From NCBI GenBank assembly GCA_000701625.1, contig JNJK01000010.1, forward strand, positions 62,001 to 126,000: a DNA stretch of 64,000 nucleotides, given 5' to 3'. Position numbers and translations under genes: made by a program. The stretch comes from Lachnospiraceae bacterium MC2017 (GTDB lineage: Bacteria > Bacillota > Clostridia > Lachnospirales > Lachnospiraceae). Positions 24,110-33,152 of this stretch are shown here, piece after piece (within the stretch, counting starts at the first letter, position 1; every line of letters starts with the position of its first letter). The notes beneath the pieces were generated by a model, which was not told the origin of the DNA, did not search any database, and saw only the letters and a list, made by a program, of their open reading frames with translations.

Positions 24110-27100
24110 TAATTTTTCCCGCGGCTCTCGACCTTAGCGATATCGATCGGTACCAGGGTTGTCTGCTGTGCATCTTTTTCCATAGATGTGAGCAGTGCAC
24201 TTGCTGTATCAAGTGCTGTGATGACATTGATACCTGTCTCGATAGCAACACGACGGATCAGGAAGCCGTCCCTGTGCTTATCATATCCCTCTGTCGGTGT
24301 ATCGATAACGAGGTCGATCTTGTGACCAAGTATCAGATCCATTACAGTAGGACTTTCCTGGCTTACCTTATTGACCTTAAGTGCATGGACACCATTATCC
24401 TGCAGAACCTTTGCTGTAGAACGAGTCGCATAGATCTTATAGCCAAGTGCTTCAAATCTCTTACCGATTTCGATTGCCTCTGCCTTATCGGAATCCTTAA
24501 CGGTGATGATCACCTGCTTATACTTCGGCAGACGTACACCTGCGCCAAGGAATGCCTTATAAAGAGCCTCGTCATAATCTTTTGCGATACCAAGGCACTC
24601 ACCCGTAGACTTCATCTCAGGTCCAAGGCTGATCTCCGCCCCATATACTTTTTCAAATGAGAATACCGGCATCTTGATCGCATAGTAATCTGCTGCAGGC
24701 TGAAGTCCCGGCTCATAACCAAGATCCTTTATCTTCTCACCGAGGATCACGCGTGTTGCGAGATCAACGATCGGAATACCTGTAACCTTACTGATATACG
24801 GTACAGTACGGCTGGAACGAGGATTTACCTCGATACAGTAAACTGAGTCATCAGGCATGGCAATGAACTGGATATTGATCATACCAAGTACATTCAGCTC
24901 ACGGGCAAGTCTTCTTGTATAATCTGCAATCGTCTCTTTTACTTTATCGGAAAGAGTAGGCGCAGGATAAACAGATATCGAATCTCCTGAGTGGATTCCC
25001 GCACGCTCGATATGTTCCATGATACCGGGGATAAGGATATCATCTCCGTCGCATACAGCGTCGACCTCTACTTCCTTACCCATCATATACTTATCTACGA
25101 GGATCGGGTGATCCTGTGTATAACGGTTGATAATACCGATAAACTCACGGATCTCATCATCGTTAAATGCGATACGCATACCCTGTCCACCAAGTACATA
25201 GGACGGACGTACAAGAACCGGATATCCGAGCTCATCAGCAGCCTTTACTGCCTCATCCGCTGTAAATACTGTCTGACCTGCCGCACGATGGATACCTGTC
25301 TTTGCAAGTACTTCATCGAAAAGCTCACGGTCCTCTGCGCGGTCAACATTTTCCGCACTTGTTCCGAGGATCGGTACGCCCATCTTCATCAGCGCTTCTG
25401 TAAGTTTAATAGCAGTCTGACCACCAAACTGTACTACCGCGCCGTCCGGCTTCTCTGTATTTACGATAGCCTCAACGTCCTCTTCTGTCAGTGGCTCAAA
25501 GTAAAGCTTGTCAGCTATATCAAAGTCAGTTGAAACAGTCTCTGGATTGTTATTTATGATTATTGTTTCATAGCCTGCCTTTGCAAATGCCCATGTAGCA
25601 TGAACAGAGCAGAAGTCAAACTCGATACCCTGACCGATACGGATAGGACCGGAACCAAGTACCAGAACCTTCTTATTCTTTCCTGTTGCTTCTACTTCAC
25701 CACTCTCATCTTCTCCACCATAAACAGAATAGAAGTACGGTGTTGTAGCCTTGAACTCAGCAGCACAGGTATCAACCATCTTGAATGAAGGTTTGATATC
25801 ATTCTCTCTGCGCATTGCGCGGATATCATCGAGTTTCTTACCTGTGAGCTCTGCGATAACCGTATCCGGGAACTCGATCCTCTTTGCCTCACGAAGAAGT
25901 GCCGGTGTAAGATCGTCATCCTTTAAGCGGTTTTCCATCTCTACAAGGATAGAAAGTTTATCTATAAACCAGCGATCGATAGCTGTGATCTGATGGATGG
26001 TCTCCGGATCAATACCCTTACGGATCGCTTCTGCGATCACATATATTCTCTGATCATCTACGATATCCAGGCGCTTTATGAGCTGACTTCTTGAAAGACC
26101 GGTAAAATCATAGCTTCCGAGATACTCAACATGCTGCTCAAGTGAACGTATTGCCTTCATGAGTGCACCTTCAAAGTTATCGCCGATAGCCATAACCTCA
26201 CCGGTAGCCTTCATCTGAGTAGTAAGAGTTCTCTTAGCTGTGATGAATTTATCAAAAGGAAGACGAGGAATCTTAACTACACAGTAGTCAAGTGCCGGCT
26301 CAAAGCCTGCATAGGTCTTCTTTGTAATTGCATTCTTGATCTCATCGAGAGTGAATCCAAGTGCGATCTTTGCTGCAACCTTTGCGATCGGATATCCTGT
26401 TGCCTTACTTGCAAGGGCTGAGGAACGTGAAACTCGTGGATTTACCTCGATTACGCAGTACTCAAAGGAATTAGGATGAAGTGCAAACTGTACGTTACAT
26501 CCACCTGTGATCTTCAGCTCATCGATGATATTCAGCGCTGCTGAACGGAGCATCTGATATTCCTTATCGGATATTGTCTGAGAAGGCGCTACTACGATGG
26601 AGTCACCTGTGTGTACACCTACCGGATCAAGGTTTTCCATATTACATACGGTAATGCAGTTTCCATTGCTGTCACGCATTACCTCATATTCGATCTCTTT
26701 CCATCCGGAGATACATCTCTCTACGAGAACCTCGCCTACACGGCTGAGTCTCAAACCATTTGCAAGGATTTCTCTAAGCTCTGCTTCATTATAAGCAATA
26801 CCGCCGCCTGATCCTCCAAGTGTGTACGCAGGACGGAGAACTACAGGATAGCCTATCTTCTTAGCAAAATCAGCTCCTGTTTCCACATCCTTTACTACAA
26901 GTGAAGGTGCTACCGGCTCACCGATCTTTTCCATTGTCTGCTTAAATTCCAGACGATCTTCGGCTTTACGGATAGTCTCTGCAGTTGTTCCGATAAGCTT
27001 TACTCCGTGCTTTTCAAGGAAACCTGACTCTGCAAGTTCCATACCGAGATTAAGTCCTGCCTGACCGCCAAGGGTCGGAAGTACAGAATCCGGCTTTTCC

Positions 27101-27339
27101 TTTATGATGATCTCCTCCAGCATAGACGCTGTAAGAGGCTCAATGTAAACCTGATCTGCGATTTCTTTATCGGTCATGATCGTTGCAGGATTGGAGTTCA
27201 CGAGACATACTTCTACTCCTTCTTCCTTAAGTGACCGGCAAGCCTGAGTTCCGGCATAGTCAAACTCTGCTGCCTGACCGATAACGATAGGTCCTGAACC
27301 GATGACCAGTACTTTTTGAATATCCTTATTTCTTGGCAT
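24109..27339 (-). CDS. carB: carbamoyl-phosphate synthase large subunit
   Basis: 1,076 residues, the normal full length. Two homologous ATP-grasp halves: the first starts VLVIGSGPIVIGQAAEFDYAG with LGGSGGGIAYNE, and the second starts near residue 560 with VLVLGSGPIRIGQGIEFDFC and YVLGGQGMRIAFND. The C-terminal MGS-like allosteric domain is at about 930-1070. It makes carbamoyl phosphate from bicarbonate, two ATP and ammonia channelled from CarA, for pyrimidine and arginine synthesis. It lies 22 bp after carA. Confidence 0.97.
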   Translation of the reverse strand: MPRNKDIQKVLVIGSGPIVIGQAAEFDYAGTQACRSLKEEGVEVCLVNSNPATIMTDKEIADQVYIEPLTASMLEEIIIKEKPDSVLPTLGGQAGLNLGMELAESGFLEKHGVKLIGTTAETIRKAEDRLEFKQTMEKIGEPVAPSLVVKDVETGADFAKKIGYPVVLRPAYTLGGSGGGIAYNEAELREILANGLRLSRVGEVLVERCISGWKEIEYEVMRDSNGNCITVCNMENLDPVGVHTGDSIVVAPSQTISDKEYQMLRSAALNIIDELKITGGCNVQFALHPNSFEYCVIEVNPRVSRSSALASKATGYPIAKVAAKIALGFTLDEIKNAITKKTYAGFEPALDYCVVKIPRLPFDKFITAKRTLTTQMKATGEVMAIGDNFEGALMKAIRSLEQHVEYLGSYDFTGLSRSQLIKRLDIVDDQRIYVIAEAIRKGIDPETIHQITAIDRWFIDKLSILVEMENRLKDDDLTPALLREAKRIEFPDTVIAELTGKKLDDIRAMRRENDIKPSFKMVDTCAAEFKATTPYFYSVYGGEDESGEVEATGKNKKVLVLGSGPIRIGQGIEFDFCSVHATWAFAKAGYETIIINNNPETVSTDFDIADKLYFEPLTEEDVEAIVNTEKPDGAVVQFGGQTAIKLTEALMKMGVPILGTSAENVDRAEDRELFDEVLAKTGIHRAAGQTVFTADEAVKAADELGYPVLVRPSYVLGGQGMRIAFNDDEIREFIGIINRYTQDHPILVDKYMMGKEVEVDAVCDGDDILIPGIMEHIERAGIHSGDSISVYPAPTLSDKVKETIADYTRRLARELNVLGMINIQFIAMPDDSVYCIEVNPRSSRTVPYISKVTGIPIVDLATRVILGEKIKDLGYEPGLQPAADYYAIKMPVFSFEKVYGAEISLGPEMKSTGECLGIAKDYDEALYKAFLGAGVRLPKYKQVIITVKDSDKAEAIEIGKRFEALGYKIYATRSTAKVLQDNGVHALKVNKVSQESPTVMDLILGHKIDLVIDTPTEGYDKHRDGFLIRRVAIETGINVITALDTASALLTSMEKDAQQTTLVPIDIAKVESRGKN

Positions 27340-27361
27340 TTGATGATCCTTTCTTACTGCG

Positions 27362-28549
27362 TTACTGTTCTTTCATCATAGAGATGAAACGATCAAAGAG
27401 ATACTCGCTGTCCTGAGGTCCGCCACATGCTTCCGGATGGAACTGTACGGTAAATATTTTCTTTCCTATGTAGCGCATTCCCTCATTTGTACCATCATTT
27501 ACATTTACAAATGCCGGTACGGCAACGGAAGGATCCATCTTTTCCTCATCTACCACATAACCATGGTTCTGGGATGTGATATATACGCGGCCATTTTCCA
27601 GGTCCTTGACCGGATGGTTGGCACCGCGATGACCATATTTAAGTCTGTGTGTATCTCCGCCGGCTGCCAGTGCCATAAGCTGATGACCAAGGCAGATAGC
27701 AAAGATCGGTATATCTGATTCGTAGAGCTTTCTAACTTCTTTTATGATCTCTGTACACTCCTTCGGATCGCCGGGGCCATTCGAGATCATGATTCCATCC
27801 GGCTCAAATGCAAGTATCTCTTCAGCTGTTGTTTCAGCCGGGAATACTGTTACATCGCATCCTCTGTGTGCCAGATTGAGCGCGATATTACGCTTTGTTC
27901 CAACATCGAGAAGGGCTACCTTGAGTCCTGCTCCGTTAAGTTCACGTACTCTTGTGGGTACACGCTCCGGAAATTCCGGCTTTTCCGTGATACCTGTTGT
28001 GGCTACCGCCTTTCCGTGAAGAACTCCGTTTTCTTCAAGTTTTCTTGATCCGGAGATAAAGTATTTTTCACGGCATGTTACTTTTTTTACTACGCCGGCA
28101 GTTGTATATGCCTTGAGCTTCTGGATCACTTCATCGAGATCGTACTCTGCATTTGTGGTGATCATTCCGTTCATTGTTCCCTTTTCACGGAGGATCTTTG
28201 TCAGCGCACGTGTATCGATGCCTGCAATTCCGGGTATATCATATTTAAGCAGGAAATCCTGAATACGACCCCCGGAACGGAAATTACTTTCGTTCCGTGA
28301 AAGCTCATGAACAATGTAACCATCAAGCCATACTCGATCGGACTGCATGTCATCTTCACAGATGCCATAGTTTCCGATCAATGGGTACGTCATACAAACT
28401 GCCTGTCCTGCATAGGAAGGATCTGTAAGCACCTCGAGATAGCCTGTCATGGACGTATTGAATACGATCTCACTGATGACTTCTTTTCGGGCTCCGATGC
28501 TCTTTCCAGTAAAGACAGTTCCGTCTTCCAGAATTAAAAATGCCTGCAT
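27362..28549 (-). CDS. carA: carbamoyl-phosphate synthase small (glutaminase) subunit
   Basis: 395 residues, slightly longer than the usual 360-380. The N-terminal CPSase small-chain domain (AFLILEDGTVFTGKSIGA, FNTSMTGYLEVLTDPSYAGQ) is followed by a class I glutamine amidotransferase with MISNGPGDP, nucleophile Cys in IFAICLGHQLMALA and His/Glu in FTVQFHPEA. It supplies ammonia from glutamine to CarB. It is the first gene of the operon, with a promoter at 28627-28655 and a long leader hairpin. Confidence 0.96.
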   Translation of the reverse strand: MQAFLILEDGTVFTGKSIGARKEVISEIVFNTSMTGYLEVLTDPSYAGQAVCMTYPLIGNYGICEDDMQSDRVWLDGYIVHELSRNESNFRSGGRIQDFLLKYDIPGIAGIDTRALTKILREKGTMNGMITTNAEYDLDEVIQKLKAYTTAGVVKKVTCREKYFISGSRKLEENGVLHGKAVATTGITEKPEFPERVPTRVRELNGAGLKVALLDVGTKRNIALNLAHRGCDVTVFPAETTAEEILAFEPDGIMISNGPGDPKECTEIIKEVRKLYESDIPIFAICLGHQLMALAAGGDTHRLKYGHRGANHPVKDLENGRVYITSQNHGYVVDEEKMDPSVAVPAFVNVNDGTNEGMRYIGKKIFTVQFHPEACGGPQDSEYLFDRFISMMKEQ

Positions 28550-28578
28550 TCTATGCTCCTTATTAGATTATCTCAAAC

Positions 28579-28614
28579 GTGTCGGGCAGACTCTTTTTTA
28601 GAGCTGCCCGACAC
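28579..28614 (-). promoter_or_regulatory. strong leader hairpin upstream of carA
   Basis: GTGTCGGGCAG (28579-28589) pairs with CTGCCCGACAC (28604-28614), continued by CTCT/AGAG after one bulged A. It lies downstream of the car promoter and 30 bp before the start codon, so it is in the leader of the car mRNA. No T-run follows on the minus strand, so a plain terminator is unlikely. It may be regulatory, or may end purL transcripts imperfectly. Confidence 0.6.
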
Positions 28615-28626
28615 AAGGTTCACGGT

Positions 28627-28655
28627 ATTTTAACACAGTAAAGTGTTACACGCAA
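28627..28655 (-). promoter_or_regulatory. sigma-A promoter of carA-carB-queH-argS
   Basis: On the minus strand, TTGCGT (28655-28650), 17 bases, TAAAAT (28632-28627). The spacer contains TAACAC...GTGTTA, an inverted repeat that could be an operator. Confidence 0.65.
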
Positions 28656-28664
28656 CTGCGATCT

Positions 28665-31600
28665 TTATTTGAAGTACTTTACTCCTGACTCAAATATCTT
28701 CATGTCCTGGTCACCGTAGATATTGAGGTTTACGCCTTCGCCTCTTCTTTCTGAGTGGCACATCTTTCCGAGAACTCGTCCATCAGCGCTGGTGATTCCC
28801 TCTACTGCGCGGTAAGAACCGTTGATATTCCAGGTCTCATCCATGGATACGCGTCCTTCAGGATCACAGTACTGGGTTGCTACCTGACCATTTTCAAAAA
28901 GCTTATCCAATACTTTCTCAGGTGCTACGAAGCGTCCCTCTCCATGTGATGCAGGGTTTGTAAATACGTGACCAAGTTCTGCTCCTGCAAGCCACGGGGA
29001 CTTATCAGATACTACCTTTGTGTATGCCATCTTACTGATATGGCGATTGATCGTATTGAATGTGAGTGTCGGGCTCTCCTCTGTCTGGCTCTCGATTATC
29101 TCGCCATAAGGAACGAGTCCAAGCTTGATAAGTGCCTGGAATCCGTTACAGATACCGAGTGCAAGTCCATCTCTCTTATGCAAAAGATCCATAACAGCTT
29201 CCTTGATCTTTTCATTTCGGAATGCTGTTGCAAAGAACTTTGCACTTCCGTCTGGTTCATCACCTGCAGAGAATCCGCCGGGGAACATAATGATCTGTGC
29301 ATCACGTATTGCTTTTTCAAATGCATTTACAGAATCAAGGATCGCATTTTCATCAAGGTTAGAGAATACACGAACTTCCGTTTCTGCTCCCGCTCTCTCA
29401 AAGGCACGTGCACTGTCGTATTCGCAGTTTGTACCGGGGAATACCGGAATAAATACCTTAGGACGTGCAACCTTATTCTTGCAGACATATACCTTCTTTT
29501 CATGATAAAGAGGAGATTCTACATGCTCTCCACCCTTATATGCCTTTGTCGGAAATACCTTTTCAAGAGTATCGTTATATGCCTTGAGCGCTTCCTCCAT
29601 GGTAACTGTCATTGAACCATGAACAAACTTCTGCTCTTCTGTAACTGCACCTACTATATCGTACGAAACTCCGATTTTATCAAGAGCTTTTAGATCACTT
29701 ACTTCTGCAACGATATTTCCTGTTTCTGAAAGGAACATCTGCTCCGGAAGCCAGTTATCATTTATCTTTACACCAAAACCGTTTCCGAAAGCCATTTTGG
29801 ATACGGCAGGTGCAATACCCTTTTCATCAAGAGCATACGCAGCCTTGATAAGACCTTCCTGCACAGCCTTATGGATACCATGATAAAGATCCATTGTCTT
29901 CTCATAATCCGGCAGATCGAACTTATCAAGCGGGATCGTAAACTTAACGATAGTGTCTCCGGCCTTCTTAAATTCCGGAGTTACCACGTCCTTAAGTTTT
30001 GCAGTATCTACCGCAAAGCTCACAAGTGTAGGAGGCACATTGATCTTTTCAAAGGTTCCTGACATGGAATCCTTACCACCGATACTCGGAAGTCCAAACT
30101 TCATCTGTGCATCAAATGCACCGAGAAGAGCAGTGAGAGGTGCGCTCCAGCGCTTTTTATCCGCTGTCATTCTCTTAAAGTATTCCTGGAAAGTGAAACG
30201 GATCTTATCCATGTCACCGCCGCTGGCTACGATCTTTGCGATAGAACCTGTAACGGCATATACAGCTCCATGGAACGGACTCCAGGATGAAAGATACGGA
30301 TCATAGTCATAGCTCATCATTGTAACCGTATCAGATGTACCATTAAGTACAGGAAGCTTTGCTACCATTGTCTGGATAGGTGTAGTCTGATTTTTTCCGC
30401 CGTAAGGCATCTCTACAGTGCCTGCACCTATACTTGCGTCAAATCTCTCCACAAGCCCCTTCTGTGAACACTCATTAAGATCTGCAAGAGTCTTTAACCA
30501 CTCTTTCTTCTCATCCTTTACATCTACCATCTCTCCGAAGTAATTCTTCTTTTCAGAGGGCATCTGTACCTGCACCCTGGTTTCCTGATGAGCACCATTT
30601 GTGTTAAGGAAAGCACGGCTTATATCAACGATCGACTTTCCCCTCCACTTGAGCACCAGACGAGGCTCTTTTGTCACTACAGCAACGCGTGTTGCCTCCA
30701 GATTTTCTTCTGCAGCATATTTTAAGAACTGCTCTGCGTCGGATTCGCGAACAACTACAGCCATACGCTCCTGAGACTCGGAGATTGCAAGCTCAGTACC
30801 GTCAAGACCAGCATACTTCTTCGGTACTTTATCAAGATCTACTTCAAGACCATCTGCAAGCTCACCGATAGCAACAGAAACTCCACCGGCACCAAAGTCA
30901 TTGCAAACCTTGATAAGAAGTGAAACTTCAGGTCTTCTGAAAAGTCTCTGGAGTTTTCTTTCTGTAGGAGCATTTCCCTTCTGAACCTCTGCTCCGCAGG
31001 TGTCGATAGATTCTGTGGTGTGAACCTTTGAAGAACCAGTTGCTCCACCGATTCCGTCACGTCCTGTACGGCCTCCGAGAAGGATGATGACATCTCCGGG
31101 ATCTGCTGTCTCACGGATGACATTTTTCTGAGGTGCTGCAGCCATTACCGCACCGATTTCCATTCTTTTTGCTACATAATCCGGATGATAGATCTCGCGA
31201 ACAAGACCTGTTGCAAGACCAATCTGATTTCCGTATGAAGAATATCCGTGTGCTGCCTCACGTACCAGTTTCTTCTGCGGAAGCTTTCCGTGAATTGTTT
31301 CTGAAACCGGAACAGTAGGATCAGCAGCACCGGTCACACGCATAGCCTGATATACATATGCACGACCTGAAAGAGGATCACGGATAGCACCACCAAGACA
31401 GGTCGCAGCTCCACCGAAAGGCTCGATTTCTGTTGGATGGTTATGTGTCTCATTCTTAAACATCACGAGCCAGTTTTCTGTGCTCTTCTTTCCTTTTTCG
31501 TCAGTTATCTCAACGGGAACTACTATAGAACAAGCGTTGATCTCGTCTGATTTTTCGAGGTCTTCAAGCTTTCCTGCCTTTTTCAGTGCTCTCGCACCCA

Positions 31601-32453
31601 TGGTAGCTATATCCATGAGGCAGACAAACTTATCTCCGTCGTTCTCTTTCAGACGTTTTGCGCCATAAACACTCTTTCTGTTTTTAAGATAAGATTTCCA
31701 TGCATTTTCGATGGGTTTCTTATAGAAACCGTCGTCAAATTCCACATCAGTGAGTTCTGTCTGGAATGTTGTATGACGGCAGTGGTCAGACCAGTAGGTA
31801 TCGAGTACGCGTACCTCTGTTACGGAAGGATCTCTCTTTTCTTCCTTTTTGAAATAATTCTGGATATGCTTAAAATCCTTATAAGTCATTGCAAGACCAA
31901 GAGAACCGTAAAGCTTCTTAAGGTCTGCATCTTTCATTTCGATAAATCCGTCGAATACTTTTATATCTTCAGGCTCATCATACTTTGTAACAAGTGTCTT
32001 CGGCTTATCAAGACCGATAATTCGTGAGTCTACCGGATTCACTACATAATCCTTGATAGTCTGTACTTCACTCTCTGTGAGATCTCCTGTCAGGCAATAA
32101 ACCTCAGCTGTACGGATTATCGGATCTTCGCTTCCTTTAAGAAAACGGATACACTGAACTGCGGAATCAGCTCTCTGATCAAACTGTCCCGGTAAAAACT
32201 CAACTGAAAAAACAGTATCTTTATCATTGCGTGGAAAATCTTCTTCGTAAAGATTATCGACCGGAGGCTCAGAGAAGACACTTTGCTTAGCTTTTTCAAA
32301 AATGTCCCTGCCTGTGTTCTCCACGTCGTAACGAATAAGATGACGAACTGTGACATCTTTGTCGATGCCAATGTAATTCCGGATCTCATCCGTGAGCTCT
32401 TTTGCGCGTACTGCAAAGGGCTGCTTCTTTTCCACATAGATACGTCTGACCAT
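28665..32453 (-). CDS. purL: phosphoribosylformylglycinamidine synthase (fused PurL)
   Basis: 1,262 residues from the ATG at 32453 (AGAGGAG 8 bases before; an in-frame start 14 codons upstream is unsupported). This is the single-chain form in which PurS-, PurL- and PurQ-like parts are joined, as in many clostridia. The linker/PurL signature includes VLDTYWSDHCRHTTF, FKNETHNHPTEIEPFGGAATC, GGRTGRDGIGGATGSSK and ICNDFGAGGVSVAIGELADGL-like segments. The C-terminal glutaminase part shows IPVFPGTNCEYDSA, MFPGGFSAGDEPDG and nucleophile Cys in LALGICNGFQALIKLG. It converts FGAR, glutamine and ATP to FGAM in purine synthesis. It is monocistronic and about 15 kb from the other pur genes. Confidence 0.96.
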   Translation of the reverse strand: MVRRIYVEKKQPFAVRAKELTDEIRNYIGIDKDVTVRHLIRYDVENTGRDIFEKAKQSVFSEPPVDNLYEEDFPRNDKDTVFSVEFLPGQFDQRADSAVQCIRFLKGSEDPIIRTAEVYCLTGDLTESEVQTIKDYVVNPVDSRIIGLDKPKTLVTKYDEPEDIKVFDGFIEMKDADLKKLYGSLGLAMTYKDFKHIQNYFKKEEKRDPSVTEVRVLDTYWSDHCRHTTFQTELTDVEFDDGFYKKPIENAWKSYLKNRKSVYGAKRLKENDGDKFVCLMDIATMGARALKKAGKLEDLEKSDEINACSIVVPVEITDEKGKKSTENWLVMFKNETHNHPTEIEPFGGAATCLGGAIRDPLSGRAYVYQAMRVTGAADPTVPVSETIHGKLPQKKLVREAAHGYSSYGNQIGLATGLVREIYHPDYVAKRMEIGAVMAAAPQKNVIRETADPGDVIILLGGRTGRDGIGGATGSSKVHTTESIDTCGAEVQKGNAPTERKLQRLFRRPEVSLLIKVCNDFGAGGVSVAIGELADGLEVDLDKVPKKYAGLDGTELAISESQERMAVVVRESDAEQFLKYAAEENLEATRVAVVTKEPRLVLKWRGKSIVDISRAFLNTNGAHQETRVQVQMPSEKKNYFGEMVDVKDEKKEWLKTLADLNECSQKGLVERFDASIGAGTVEMPYGGKNQTTPIQTMVAKLPVLNGTSDTVTMMSYDYDPYLSSWSPFHGAVYAVTGSIAKIVASGGDMDKIRFTFQEYFKRMTADKKRWSAPLTALLGAFDAQMKFGLPSIGGKDSMSGTFEKINVPPTLVSFAVDTAKLKDVVTPEFKKAGDTIVKFTIPLDKFDLPDYEKTMDLYHGIHKAVQEGLIKAAYALDEKGIAPAVSKMAFGNGFGVKINDNWLPEQMFLSETGNIVAEVSDLKALDKIGVSYDIVGAVTEEQKFVHGSMTVTMEEALKAYNDTLEKVFPTKAYKGGEHVESPLYHEKKVYVCKNKVARPKVFIPVFPGTNCEYDSARAFERAGAETEVRVFSNLDENAILDSVNAFEKAIRDAQIIMFPGGFSAGDEPDGSAKFFATAFRNEKIKEAVMDLLHKRDGLALGICNGFQALIKLGLVPYGEIIESQTEESPTLTFNTINRHISKMAYTKVVSDKSPWLAGAELGHVFTNPASHGEGRFVAPEKVLDKLFENGQVATQYCDPEGRVSMDETWNINGSYRAVEGITSADGRVLGKMCHSERRGEGVNLNIYGDQDMKIFESGVKYFK

Positions 32454-32476
32454 TACACACACTCCTCTTGAAACCA

Positions 32477-32493
32477 GTCCGGTTTTCCCGGAC
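32477..32493 (-). promoter_or_regulatory. hairpin at the purL transcript start
   Basis: GTCCGG (32477-32482) and CCGGAC (32488-32493) form a 6-bp stem directly downstream of the -10 element. The position suits an operator or a 5'-end stabilising hairpin. Confidence 0.4.
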
Positions 32494-32494
32494 A

Positions 32495-32523
32495 TTTATA
32501 AAATATCTTGCTGCCGGGTTCAA
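32495..32523 (-). promoter_or_regulatory. sigma-A promoter of purL
   Basis: On the minus strand, TTGAAC (32523-32518), 17 bases, TATAAA (32500-32495), 42 bp upstream of the purL start codon. Confidence 0.65.
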
Positions 32524-32588
32524 AATAACTTTTGCCCCAGCTTATGACACGAATTGCTTTGCTTCCAATGAATGAAGCTCACACAATT

Positions 32589-32654
32589 CTATTTCAAGGC
32601 GACCGGAAATCCGGCCGCCGCGAAACCGTTGCTGCCAACCTTTGGCTTTTTCAT
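32589..32654 (-). CDS. possible 21-residue peptide gene
   Basis: A 22-codon frame (ATG at 32654, TAG ending at 32589) starting 10 bp after the stop of the preceding gene. The product begins MKKPKVGSNGF, is rich in Ala, Gly and Val, and ends PVALK. A strong hairpin (32598-32619, GGCGACCGG with CCGGCCGCC) lies inside it, and a CCAAAG/CTTTGG stem overlaps its start. There is no good ribosome binding site. It could be a leader peptide, a small protein or chance. Confidence 0.25.
   Translation of the reverse strand: MKKPKVGSNGFAAAGFPVALK
32598..32619 (-). terminator. GC-rich hairpin after the NhaC operon
   Basis: GGCGACCGG (32598-32606) and CCGGCCGCC (32611-32619) pair over nine positions, one G-U, with a 4-base loop. 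It is the best candidate for ending the nhaC transcript, but no T-run follows, so it may be a structured leader or a weak terminator. Confidence 0.4.
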
Positions 32655-32664
32655 ACCAAAGATC

Positions 32665-33120
32665 TCACTGATTCATTTGATAGAAATCCATCATATCCCT
32701 TAATTTAGTGAGAACTCTCAGAAATATCTCTTCCTGAACACCCTCACCCCATCGGGATCCATTGTGCATCCCTTCCAGGACGTAACGCGAAATAAATCCG
32801 CGAAGCACATTCACATCTCTGACAGTAGCACGTTCGATGAACTTACGCTCATCATCATGTGTTCTTATCCTGTTGCGCGAATACGCATACGGATAATTCC
32901 TGTCCATTAGTTTCGTTTGAGATGCTTTTTTAACAAAATCAAGTAAAGTCGAATCAAATACAGGAAATTTCAGTTTTGATTCGCCCTGTTTTCCATCATA
33001 TGCATGTGATACATCGCTGCCCCTTTTCCCTGTAAAATACGGGATATACACAGACAATTGTCTCACATCTGACCCATAGGTCCTTATAAATTCAGCTGCA
33101 ACTGCATTTTCTGATTCCAA
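32665..33120 (-). CDS. uncharacterised protein, 151 residues
   Basis: It starts at a TTG (33120) preceded by AAGGAG at 9 bases; no ATG fits. It is a soluble, charged protein with no signal peptide or membrane segment: MESENAVAAEFIRTYG..., then LSVYIPYFTGKRGSDVSHAYDG, YPYAYSRNRIRTHDD and GFISRYVLEGMHNG. I do not recognise a family. It lies 32 bp after the 702-residue cyclic-nucleotide-binding-like gene and is probably co-transcribed with it, so the two may act together (inference). Confidence 0.65.
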   Translation of the reverse strand: MESENAVAAEFIRTYGSDVRQLSVYIPYFTGKRGSDVSHAYDGKQGESKLKFPVFDSTLLDFVKKASQTKLMDRNYPYAYSRNRIRTHDDERKFIERATVRDVNVLRGFISRYVLEGMHNGSRWGEGVQEEIFLRVLTKLRDMMDFYQMNQ

Positions 33121-33152
33121 AAGAAATGCTCCTTTCCGGATATGGTAGCAAA

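Noticed and set aside
24991-25533. 180-residue open frame on the plus strand opposite carB
   Set aside because: A shadow of the highly conserved carB coding sequence; no ribosome binding site and no recognisable protein.
32454-32664. Purine, PRPP or guanidine riboswitch upstream of purL
   Set aside because: Several hairpins exist, but none shows the conserved cores of those classes, and a promoter lies only 42 bp before the gene.
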